A DNA stretch of 64,000 bases. Origin: Lomentospora prolificans. Its lineage: Eukaryota > Ascomycota > Sordariomycetes > Microascales > Microascaceae. The position numbers and the translations under genes were made by a program. The notes under the pieces are model-generated. The model had not been told where the DNA came from and did no database searches. It saw only the letters and a list, made by a program, of their open reading frames with translations. The stretch covers positions 868,001-932,000 of the forward strand of contig JARFXM010000005.1 of assembly GCA_029532625.1 (NCBI GenBank), in the 5' to 3' direction. Shown one piece after another: positions 11,097-20,949 of this stretch (position 1 is the first letter of the stretch; the number at the start of each line of letters is the position of its first letter).

Positions 11097-11792
11097 TCAG
11101 TCTAGCTCAGCTGGGCAATATATGACCTCTCCCGTATTCTTGTCTTCATGTTTCCATTGCTCAGCCTTTGGATCCCATTCCCAAAAATTAAGTGCCTCTC
11201 GATTCTCGTGGAAGTCAATGTAGGATGGTATATCTTTCCACGGGATCGGGGGCGTGTCTGCCGACTGGTCCGCCCAATCGTAATTGAAAGAAAGTCCTTG
11301 GCCCTTCCGTCTAATCTTGTTTCCCCTTCTGTCATTTTCATACTCCTCGGGCCAGGTTGTCATGGAGGAGTCACTGTCGCCATCGTCAGCAGCATCGCCG
11401 CCAACGCTATCGGTTGGTTGGACGTTGTGACTGCCATGTTCGAGACGCTCCGATCGAAGAGAGATCTCATTTCTGTGTAGCTCGTTGGATGAGGTCCCTT
11501 TAGTACCCCTATTCTCCTTCCCAACCAGGTGTACTGTGTAGTCTTCATGATAGGCTTTATTTCGAAGTGGTGATGGTGGGTGCTGAACCCACGTGGTCTC
11601 ATCTTCAGATTCGTTGGATTGTGGCGGAGATAGACGCGGTGGTACGGGGTTGAGGCGGCGGTTTTGGCTTGATTGTCTGGAATATCGGCCAATGCCCAAG
11701 CCGTTGCTCCTGGTAGGGCTCAGTCGTTGAAGCCGTCGCCCGGGCTCGGCCACTCGAGCATGGACTAGGGGGGCGTAGGAGTCAGGAAGCAT
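11097..11792 (-). CDS. Hypothetical protein, polar and disordered with a Trp-rich C-terminal segment
   Basis: A single exon encodes 231 aa from the ATG at 11792. The frame is open for only eleven more codons and a stop lies immediately beyond, with no usable acceptor, so this is the first possible ATG. Most of the protein is Ser/Arg/Pro/Glu-rich and looks disordered. The last 60 residues are different: FNYDWADQSADTPPIPWKDIP, then LNFWEWDPKAEQWKHEDK, with several Trp residues, suggesting a short folded or binding segment. I recognise no family. Coding is likely because the frame is long, polar in a consistent way and ends in an ordered-looking tail; the function is unknown. It is divergent from the gene at 13089. 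Confidence 0.6.
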   Translation of the reverse strand: MLPDSYAPLVHARVAEPGRRLQRLSPTRSNGLGIGRYSRQSSQNRRLNPVPPRLSPPQSNESEDETTWVQHPPSPLRNKAYHEDYTVHLVGKENRGTKGTSSNELHRNEISLRSERLEHGSHNVQPTDSVGGDAADDGDSDSSMTTWPEEYENDRRGNKIRRKGQGLSFNYDWADQSADTPPIPWKDIPSYIDFHENREALNFWEWDPKAEQWKHEDKNTGEVIYCPAELD

Positions 11793-13088
11793 GTGTTTTT
11801 CATTGGGATCTAGTTTTGGTGCCAATTATTGAGGCAAGGTCGGAGCGCTGAAGGCAGAATGAACAAACCTGTTCGATTAATGCAAAGAATCAAAAAATTC
11901 TCAAGAAAAAAAACATCCATGATAGGTCCATAGATATATAGTGTGAACACTGGTATAGATTCGCTCCTATCTATAGGCTCTCAACTGGGGTGCCCAAAAT
12001 TCCAAATCTTCTGGGGCTGATGGCACGAGACGCGGATAGTCGCGGTCTGAGCCTGAGTGAGGCTTCAAAAGAAAGACAATGAATGCACATGTAGTGGATT
12101 GATTGACTATGGCTGCCACTCACTGTTGTTGAGGGTCTTGTCTAGTGCATACTACCCATAGGTTTCGACAGCCTCATTATCTGATTTTTCAGAGTCTGAG
12201 AATCACTCTCTACAACCCGCCGAGGGCTCAGGCGAAATATTGGAGGAGATTCTGGCATACATAATGGTGATCCTTGTAAGCCCTGGATATGTGGGCAGGC
12301 TGTGATATGGAAATATGCCGCATCAGCAGGTGGCCAGACGCCACTCTGCATAATGCCAATTGTGGTGATGTTGTTCATCGAGCCTTCCCACTCACCCTTG
12401 AGCCACACCACCAACCAGTTTCCACCTCCACGTCAGCTGCTCATTCCTGGGCTGCGATGAGATGTGATGCGTGATGTGTGATGCGCAGAATTCCGAATCG
12501 GAAGGTGACCAACTTACAAACCCCGCCCCCCATCTCTCTCCCAACGCATTTCACACCAGCAAATCATGTATGGCTTCGTCCTGACCCTACAACCCTATAG
12601 ATCTATACACTCTGAGAGCTCTGCACGTTGGAATTTCTGGCATCAGTGCCATCTAAGGAATTCTTAAGAAGTTGATAAAGCTTTCCTGAGTGGTTGGGTT
12701 GTGGAAATACATATAATACACTCTCCAACTTGGTCCCCTAATGCTACCTTCGTATTATATATTAGATTATATATGCTTCACACGTTAGCTATGCCCTATG
12801 TCCCTGATTGAGACCTCTGGTTGATCTCAGCATTTGCCTTTGACTTTTTTCCCTTTCAACCTAGCTCTTTGGTAGCTGTGCTTCGTTCTTCCCTGACACC
12901 TCTCCCTGCTGTATTGATCATTACTAGTTTGCACTCTAGATCTCCTAGTATATATGGAGAAAAGGGGTTGAGTCTATTTGGTTTCTTTTCTCTAACCTAC
13001 TGACTCTTATTATTTTATACACTGAAACTTCTGAAATGAGAAGTGGAGGGCTATTACTCTACCCCACGCGCACATTCCAAAAGCTCAT
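11793..13088. promoter_or_regulatory. Shared upstream region of two divergent hypothetical genes
   Basis: This 1.3 kb AT-rich stretch separates the minus-strand gene at 11792 from the plus-strand gene at 13089. TATATA-type sequences occur near 12755-12775, about 320 nt before the plus-strand start. I cannot define a specific operator or factor site, and no other gene is recognised. Confidence 0.4.
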
Positions 13089-14401
13089 ATGCGTGAACGA
13101 GATCCTAACCTGTACCCCTCAATAAAAAACTGTGGTCTAGGGATTCAGAACAAGACTGTCAGACGCTCTCGCTCTACGCCGACAAAGCAGTCACCGAGAC
13201 AATCAAGGACCCAGAGGCATCAGCCTCATCACTCAAGACCCCAACTTCTACCTCGGCAGCCGTGCACTCAAGATGGAAAGCCATTACTGCAGAACTCGCG
13301 GACCATCGTTCAGGACCCTACCCCGACGCCTATAACCCCGGCTTATCTGATGCCTATGGGGGATACCTTCCAGTCTCTCAACCATGAGTCTGAGCTCTTG
13401 TCGACTACACACCTGGGGACACCCGTTGGGTTTCCACCTACACCAACTGCAAGTAACACCACGGACCCATCTCGAATACAGACCGCGCCGATTCAAGAGC
13501 GCAGCGGCTACCACATAGGGCCTATAGACAATGGCCCTGCGCTCTACCTGATCGACTCGGGAACCTTCAAGCTAGAGTTTGATATGATCGACACGCTAAG
13601 CATGGTCCGGGGAACTTTCGGTGGGCCTGGCGTACAAACTGTCACAGAGAGGGGAACTTTGACCCACCGGGATGAAGGAGAACTCTGGGGGTGTTCATGC
13701 ATAGATGCGGATATGGTTCGCCAACTCGGTCTCAGGTGTCTCCCTTACAGACCAACAGGGCACGGCTCGCGGAAGTATGTAGAGGTCGAACTCTACCACC
13801 CCTGCCATCCTTCAAAACGACGAACCGGCTTCGACGTAAAACTGCTTCGCCTTGAAGTTGTCGAAGGCTTGAAACAAACGGAAAAGGCGGCGTTCACCTT
13901 AACCCTCAAAGCTCAGAGGCGCTTACAGAAAGAAATTGGCGCTGCACTCTCGCCTTCGTCTCTTTCTCGCAAACCGCCTCCAGCTATTGATGTGCCGTCA
14001 CCGACCTTCAACTCGGCGTCCTCGAGTAAGTTCAAAGTTTCATGATATGCGTTTCGATCGAGCCAAATGCGTCGAGTCGTTTCTAACGAATGTCCTCTGA
14101 AGGTTTCCCGGAGGCCCCAATATCCATTCCTACTACCACCGTACCCCAATTTGAGTCTGAGTCCTTGGTCCAGGGAAATCAATTACTAGGTTCTCAACTG
14201 GACTCTATATATATGGAGCCTGGAACCGAGTGGCCGTTCAATTCATTCATGCCAGCACAATTAACTCAGCCAACAACCGAGGCGTCTAACTCGAGGGGCG
14301 GTTTTCATACGATAAACAACTCTAATGAGCTCGGAGACGTGGACTATCCCAACATGGAAGATATATTGGGAGCTTCCCAATATAGCCTTCCCAATTTCTA
14401 G
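13089..14401 (+). CDS. Hypothetical two-exon protein with a basic N-terminus
   Basis: Exons 13089-14025 and 14103-14401 join in frame to 411 aa. The 77 nt intron has donor GTAAGT, branch TTCTAACG and acceptor GAAG. Residues 1-90 are rich in Arg, Ser, Gln, Pro and His and could carry a nuclear localisation signal. A central segment (about 140-290) looks folded, with GYHIGPIDNGPALYLIDSG, then LWGCSCIDADMVRQLGL, then YVEVELYHPCHPSKRR, followed by an amphipathic helix around LTLKAQRRLQKEIG. The C-terminal exon is acidic and Asn/Ser/Pro-rich, a composition compatible with an activation region. I do not recognise the family. A transcription-associated role is only a guess from composition. Confidence 0.65.
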
Positions 14402-14600
14402 AAAAAATACGTTGTGTGTGATGCTTCTTTGTCCTTCTGTCTTAGCATCCACCTTTTTTTTCCTACGTTCCTGGCAGCCGCACTTGATCTATAATAGAAG
14501 GAGCTATGCCAGGTTATCAAGGCAGTCGGGCCTTACAACGTTATCTTTAAAAAAACCGAAGGTTTCCCATTGCGAGCAGCTTTGGGGGACCTTCTTCCCA

Positions 14601-14669
14601 GTAAGTGCACCTAATCTATGATGGCTATTATCATCATCCTTCTGTATCTAAGGAGCTAACATGATTTAG
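14601..14669 (+). repeat. Intron-like element, copy 1 of a tandem pair
   Basis: This sequence begins GTAAGTGCACCTAATCTAT and ends GCTAACATGATTTAG. It therefore carries a donor, branch point and acceptor like a fungal spliceosomal intron of 69 nt. A closely similar copy lies about 179 bp downstream, and the sequence after the AG (CTGATCAGGG, then GGAACTGTG) is duplicated too. It lies 200 nt downstream of the stop of the gene ending at 14401, so it may be spliced in a 3' untranslated region or a non-coding RNA. Confidence 0.55.
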
Positions 14670-14779
14670 TACCCTGATCAGGGATATTAAGGGAACTGTG
14701 AGATTAGAATATCTTGCTATATAACCAAGTACTTGCTTTTATCATTCTACGATATGAAATTCTTAAATCCAGCCTCTCA

Positions 14780-14849
14780 GTAAGTGCACCTAATCTATAA
14801 TAGCCATCATCATCCTCTTTCTCCACCTAGGGATCTAACTACGATTTAG
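14780..14849 (+). repeat. Intron-like element, copy 2 of a tandem pair
   Basis: This copy begins with the same GTAAGTGCACCTAATCTAT and ends GATCTAACTACGATTTAG (70 nt). The flanking GTGATCAGGG and GGAACTGTG match the region after copy 1. The pair looks like a partial tandem duplication of about 179 bp in which the splice signals have been kept while the rest has diverged. Confidence 0.55.
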
Positions 14850-15161
14850 CACTGTGATCAGGGTTGTGAAAGGAACTGTGGGATTGGGAAGTTGCCTCTG
14901 AATGACCAATACTGTTTTTTGTTGTTCCATCGGATGGGTTTCTTTCCTCAGGGCTGTATTTCCTTGGTCCTTTGTCCTATTCCTTCTTTTCACTTGCTAT
15001 GGGATGGCCACACCTATGGATACTATTTTACCTGATTGATTGAAGTGCTCGTCTAGTCAAGCTTCTTTGATTGATTGATTGATTGCGTGACGCCGCAGCT
15101 TGGCATCGGCCCAAGAACTTGCTCTGTAATTGCTTGAACTATAGTGTCAATTTTAAGCTGG

Positions 15162-15166
<5 letters not shown>

Positions 15167-15198
<32 letters not shown>
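15167..15198 (-). repeat. Homopolymer A32 (T32 on plus) just 3' of the esterase
   Basis: A run of 32 T on the plus strand reads as A32 on the coding strand of the esterase, starting only 26 nt after its stop codon. It may be a simple expansion or the trace of reverse-transcribed polyadenylated RNA. The esterase keeps its introns, so it is not a simple processed copy. Confidence 0.8.
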
Positions 15199-15203
<5 letters not shown>

Positions 15204-15224
15204 TACTGGCCGTGTTCGGCGTGA

Positions 15225-17183
15225 TTACCCTCTGTACTTTTGACTGGCACCGCTCTTTACTTTGATCAAGCTCTGGGGGACAGCTGCGCCCGGTGGCACG
15301 TATCCGCCTTCCGCCGTAGCTGCTGCGTAAAACTCTCTCCAAAAGTCGCAGGCAGACTTGGGCATCTGGGTGTCCTCGATCTCCCGGACGAGAATATTTC
15401 CCACATCCACCACCCTACCCACCACTTCGCTGGAGCTGCGCGGATGGTTCCACTTTACTGTAGGCGGGAGGTTGAGGATGACTCTGTCAGTGTTTGGATC
15501 GCCATGTACAGCATATGACGCTAGATAGCTCTGTAGTGCCGTGCTAATACCCGAGTAAACGATGCCCAGCGGCAGCAAGACAAGGGTTTTCAACACATCG
15601 TCCCAGCTTGACGACGAAAAGTACTTGTTGTAGAACACGGCAATGAGGTCCGTGGCATGCCAGCCGGGAGCCACGGAATATTGCATATTCCACACCTTTG
15701 ATTCGCCGTAGGCCTCGTTCAAGTAGCGGATGTTGCAGGTCATGCTGCTATCGCGGACAAAATCCGAGGTGCGATCCGTCTGCGACTTGTACTTGGATTG
15801 GCCACCGACGGCTGGGTAAAAGGCCGATGCCTTCTCGTTGAGGCCGATGTCGACGGTGTAGTTGGAGAAGACGGCGGCGAGGAAGTTGTCAAAGTCTGCG
15901 TTTGTGGTGATGGAGCCGTCTACGAAGAGGATGGCTTCGTTTGAGCAATGGGAAGTGAGGAGGGATTCAATCTTCCAAAAGTTTCCTGTCGCGAGCTCGA
16001 GGACCGGGAGTTGGCGGATGAAGGACCCATCAGGCGTGGGTCCTACGGCAAAGGTGCCGGGGACCTGGTCCAGCATCAGGTCATGGTTGGCGGTTATTAG
16101 TTTACTGGCGTCGGCTTTCCGGAGGCACGCGAGGCCCTGGCCTTCGCAGCCCGCTAGCCGTTCGAATTGCTGGAAGACCTCCTCGCTTCTGCCGGCTCTA
16201 TCCCACATTGGCTGGAACGCAGGGCTAAGGAGGATGGCTTTGCTAAAAAGGGGATCTTTGGTTCCCCCTTCGGCGACTAGGTGGTGCATGATCGAGGACG
16301 CACCCGCCGACTCTCCCATGGCTGTCACTTGCTTTGGGTCTCCGCCTAGAAGATGGATGTATGACTGGACCCATTCGAACACGGCTCTCTGATCCCAAAG
16401 TCCAGCGTTTGGCAGGCCATCCTTCTCCATCGAAGATCCCGCAAGAAAGCCGAACGCTCCAAGGCGATAGTTGAACGTAATGAAAATCATGTTGTTGTCA
16501 GATTGGCTGATTAGGCCCGAACCATCGTAAAATGGTAGACTAGGCTGGTAAATGTCCTTGCTCCCCAAGATGTAGCCCCCCCCAAATATGTAGACAACCA
16601 CGGGCAACGGTGTCTTGGGATTCTTAATAGCTTTGGATGGGACAAATATATCCATGTAAAGGCAATCCTCGCTTTCTTGGCCGAAGCTAGGGATTGGCAA
16701 CCCTCCAAGACTGGGTCCCTTATTAGTACGTCTTGCTCTTCAGACTTGGCAATATGAGGAGACTTCGTACAACTGATTGATCGCGGACCCTATGGGACTA
16801 TCGTTACCGGTGCCCATGAGATTGATGCCATCTATGATGGCTTGAGGACAGGTAGGTTTTGCGCCGATCTTTTGGCCCTCGAATTGTTTCACCAGCGGAG
16901 CCGGCTTCGCCCATCTTAACTCCCCAACAGGCGGAGCCGCGTAGGGTACATTGCGGAACACATGTCTAGACCGGTGAGGTTAGCCATATCCCGACGATTC
17001 CTAGAGCGGGCATTCTCACATATCAGATGCGTCGTTGTACTCAGCCTTGAACGATCCATAAGGGAGATCGAGAATAGCTGACTCGGTTGCCTTGGCTTTG
17101 CTTGAGCCAAAGATGAAGTCGAATAGCCCACTCGCAGAAACGAGTGGTAGAAATAGAAGCAAAATCCACTGATACAAAAGCAT
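15225..17183 (-). CDS. Secreted type-B carboxylesterase / lipase
   Basis: Three minus-strand exons, 17183-17020, 16965-16771 and 16710-15225, give 614 aa. An N-terminal hydrophobic run (MLLYQWILLLFLPLVSASG) is a likely signal peptide, so the enzyme should be extracellular. The type-B carboxylesterase/cholinesterase fold is shown by RNVPYAAPPVGELRW, SEDCLYMDIFVP, the oxyanion GGG near 163-165 and the nucleophile elbow GESAG with Ser254. Glu378 in SNEAILF and His471 in GWHATDL complete a triad spaced as in the family. The length is normal to slightly long. The substrate cannot be read from the sequence; hydrolysis of carboxylic esters is expected. The second intron donor is chosen as GTACGA; an alternative three bases away would also keep frame. 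Confidence 0.9.
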
Positions 17184-18446
17184 TTTGGAGAAATTCTTTG
17201 TGCCGAGGAATGTCGTTTCTAAAAGATGGAAAAGTTTAGAGAAGAGAAGGCTTAGGTGCTATCTTTCTCACTCACCGGCACCTCTGCGGCGTTGTACAGG
17301 GCGAACGTATTTCTGGAGGAAGTCTCTAGTCCTACACGCTCCGCTCTGTCCTACCCAGCAGAAAAGAACCACAAGACAGCGCCAATACGCCTTTCCCAAA
17401 GAGACAGAGAGAGGGGGAGAGGGAGAGGGAGAGAGAGAGAGAGAGAGAGAGGAGATTAAGCCATAACGTCGCTGAAGCGCACTGCGCGATATTGCCAGCT
17501 TCTATGCGTCCCGTTCTGCGCAAATAGGTAGAGTGCCACTGGGATCATTCCTCTCATAGACATCGTCCCGCCAATCCCTTTAATGTGACAAGCCCATATC
17601 CTCCCATCAAATCACGAGCCCTCCCGCGTCTCCCTCAACGCTCGGGTTTGGGGGCATCCATGATCGATCGTGCGCCCATCGGGTCGGGAACCAATCTGTC
17701 CCGTGATCGGACCGGATGCCTGGCCCCAAAGAGGAAAGGAGCCTTCCGAAAGAATAATTTCACCTTTGAACGTGGTCATCCAATCTCGTGCACCATCCTG
17801 CCCTCTGGGTGATTTACTCCCTGACAAGACTGGGAAGCTATTGGTGATGTGTGGTTGGTAATGTGGCGAATGAAAGCGTGAGAAACGTTACTTTAGAGTT
17901 GGCAGGCCCGCTTTAGGCGCCGCGCCTTCCCGCACGAGCTTCTCGAGCTGGAACCGCCCAATTAGCGGGCTCTGTTACATTTAACTGGTTCTTCATTTCT
18001 ACATTGTAGTATCGCCGAACTCGAAGGCACGAATCGCGCAAATGTTGCCTCGATACTGGGACTAAGGATGCGTCGAGCCAGCAATGGGATCACCAGGGCG
18101 AAGACGCGTAGAGCTACGCGGTGTCGCTTTGTGACTTTCATCTCCTGCCAGCTGCCGCCGGCTACCGAACAATGTAATTCATGTTCATTATCTGAATGCT
18201 CTGACATCATGATGGAATGAATACTATGGGCAGACAATGCTGCGCCAAGAAATGCCAATACCTTCGTGTATAGGCCAAGTATAATCTAAAATAGTTTGTG
18301 CTACCTCCTATGCATTGTCGTGGGAATCATGAAGAAAAGCCGGGACCACCAATACACGCCGAAAAAAGACCATGGACGCATCAAACCTGGAGAACGCGAC
18401 CGACGCCACCAACACCGAAGCACGTCTAACTAAACCCAACTGCCTT
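17184..18446. other. Intergenic with a GA microsatellite
   Basis: This is the upstream region of the esterase and 3' region of RXT2. A purine-rich GA/GGGA microsatellite runs from about 17400 to 17453. No gene is recognised. Confidence 0.55.
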
Positions 18447-20140
18447 CTAGTTCCGTCTGTTCCTAGTTTTCTTGCCCACTGGTAGTGTGTCTTCCTCTTC
18501 TTCATCCTGGCCCTTCTTCAAGTCCTCAGTCAGTTTCCACTCTTCCATATCATACCAATCCTCGCCGTCCGACAGTTCTCCAACATGACCTTCAGCCTTG
18601 GACCACTTGAAAACTTCGTGGCGAAGTCGATCTGCCTTCAAGAGGTTAAAATAGAGCTTTATCGCCCCACGGCAAACCTCTTCCTGTTTCTGGACGTAAT
18701 GTGAGAGGAGTTGGCGAACGTGTTCCGCCTCGTTTTCCGGAAGCCCCATGTCTTTGTCCGACCGAGGATACGACGGCGGAGCGAAGAACGGATGTACCGG
18801 GAAGTCGTCCGAGTCGGCGTCGGCGCTTGCTGACCGTTGTCTCACCTCAACGTTCGCCCGCGAGTTGTTGGACTCGCTATTACTTGAGGTACTATCTGCA
18901 TCCTTCATCTCCACGGCATTTTCAGCTGCTTTTCTTGAGCCTGTGTCCGCTTTTCCGCTTTCTTCAGAGTTCGTGAGTTTCTCTGACGGGTTCGCCGTTA
19001 GTGCGGGTTCCGCGCTTGCGCCTGTAGAGTTTAAGACTTCGAGCTTATCCGGACCGGTACCCTCACGGGGCTTATCAGCCTTTGATTCTTTATCCAGGGT
19101 TTCTGTATCACCTGGTTCCTTATCGGTATCGCTCTTTTCCACCTGCGGTCCACCGGCGTCCCCCATCGTTATGTCTTCAACGGCGGCAGCCTTCCCTTCC
19201 GAGTCTTTTGTGGGCAAGCCAGTCGCCGCGGTCGACGTACCATTTACGGTTGTTTTCTTGGCACCATTGAGTGTTGCGGGGGATGAGGTATTCGGCTTAG
19301 CCTCCGTAAGTAGCCGTTCCCGAATGAAATCCTGGAATGCGCTATCGTCCCTATAAAGCTCTATATCGTTTGGGCCAACGAGAAGCCCGCAGGGAATCCA
19401 TGTATAATCCCCACAAAAGCCCGTCATTAGCTTCTTGACTTTGGAAAGGGCGTGTTGCTCCTTGCGCATCAATTCACTAGCTTGATTGGCGAGTTGGGTC
19501 AGGCTTTTCGAGTTGTAGGCGGTTGCGAGTGAGGGGTGGTTGGCAAGATCGGTCACGGAAGTTAGGGGAGCAAGAATGCCTGGAGAAAGAAACGTTAGCG
19601 AGACCACCTCCGTCAATGAGTAGGGGAGAATCAACGGCCTTACGTTCGAGGTGGATATTTGCGTATGGGTTGGTGTCCGCGGCATTGGCGAGCGCGTCTT
19701 GGAAGCGTTCTTCGTCGTCTTCGCTATCAACTTCAAAGCCGTCGTCGTCGATAAGTGGTGGGTTCCGATTAATGATGCTGCGCCTTGTGCCGGCGTACTC
19801 AACCTCCTGTACGCATTGTTAGGAAGGGGGGTTCGGACTGAGTAGTATTGGTAGTGCAGCATGCCTCTTTATAAACTTCAGGGCCAGTGGGAGGCGCCAG
19901 TTGCCCCTGTCGAGTGAATCGCGCTCGCTTCTTGAGTTTCTGGCCGCGGTTTCCGTTATGGTCGATTGAATCGTCCGAGTCGGATTCTGGTCAAAGACTA
20001 TGGTCTTAGTTTTCCGCGCCCGTGAGGAAGACCGGGGGTGGGGGGAGGGATTGGGAGATGGGCGTACCGTATGTTTTCCTTTTCAAATTTCTTTTTATTG
20101 CCGCGATGGTTTCTGCGAAAATGATCTGTTGCGACGCCAT
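18447..20140 (-). CDS. RXT2: Rxt2-like subunit of the Rpd3L histone deacetylase complex
   Basis: Four minus-strand exons, 20140-20068, 19986-19865, 19806-19644 and 19579-18447, give 496 aa. The N-terminus carries the Rxt2 family signature: QQIIFAETIAAIKR, ESDSDDSIDHNGNRG, LKKRARFTRQGQLAPP, VEYAGTRR with NRNPPLIDDDGFE, and ILAPLTSVTDLANHP. A CGDYTWIPCGL motif follows. The middle is Ser/Glu/Asp/Lys-rich and disordered; the C-terminus has a helical segment around HVRQLLSHYVQKQEEV and an acidic tail. In yeast Rxt2 belongs to the large Rpd3 complex, which represses transcription by histone deacetylation; that role is inferred here by family. Intron 2 (19864-19807) starts with GC, not GT: the frame and the match to family spacing (VYKEEVEYAG) require it. 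It is divergent from TRAPPC11. Confidence 0.9.
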
Positions 20141-20949
20141 GGCGAACTCGCTCCCAGCCGATTGTTCTCCAGCAGTAGAAAATAAAGGCTGGTAGTGTCT
20201 AGCAATGTTTGAGCACTAGTGGGGGAGGGGTGTCTGATTGGGACTTTATTCAGCTGATAAGGTCACTGATAAAAGGCAGGCGCTATATCGCGAATGTTGG
20301 GGCGTCAAGGTCTGTGGTGAGTGTTATGAACTGCACTTTGCGTCCGAACGGAGGAGATCCAAGAAATCAATGTACGAGAGGCGGCGACAGGTTCTGGGGG
20401 TTTGCGAGGCTGACGAAAGTTGGATGACCAGGGCGCAGGGGCATGAAAGCAGCTGTGCCAGCACTGTGTGGGACTGTGGAGCCGGAAACGGAGACCGGAC
20501 CAAATGATTTTCCGTTAACGGCCACATACAGTACGGCTTAGGCATTTTAGCTTCTTAAACACTGTACTCTCTGGTGGTGATGGCGGGGTGCTTGAAGCTC
20601 TGAGCCCATTGACGAGGATGCGCTCTGCTTCGTTTTGGAGACGGTATTCTGGCGACTGCTTGTGGATAAATTCCTCGAGAGCCTCTAATAACTGAAGTAA
20701 CTTGGGAATAGCTTCCCGATTGCACCCGGTAATACTTTCCAACCCCGTTAAGCCCGGAATGCAATCCCAATGAGTAAGTTAGTTCTCCCTTTGGACAGAG
20801 ATAATGATACATCATCCAAGGAGAGACCCTAACGCTTCGGGCATATACCAGTGAAAAACCGAGCTATATCGACTTTAACTTACGCAAATACGCGCTCAGT
20901 AACATCCGCCTCGATATAGACCTTCTCGAGCGACGCTCCATTCGAAGCT
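20141..20949. promoter_or_regulatory. Divergent promoter region between RXT2 and TRAPPC11
   Basis: This 0.8 kb holds the 5' regions of both genes. Fragmentary minus-strand frames at 20515-20734 and 20884-20949 look protein-like (for example REAIPKLLQLLEALEEF) and are separated by good splice signals, but no in-frame ATG connects them. I do not call a gene here. Confidence 0.45.

Noticed and set aside
16750..16776. Alternative donor (GTTGTA) for the second esterase intron
   Set aside because: It is three bases from the chosen GTACGA donor and also in frame; the chosen one gives the more family-like NQFLGGLP, but the alternative is not excluded.
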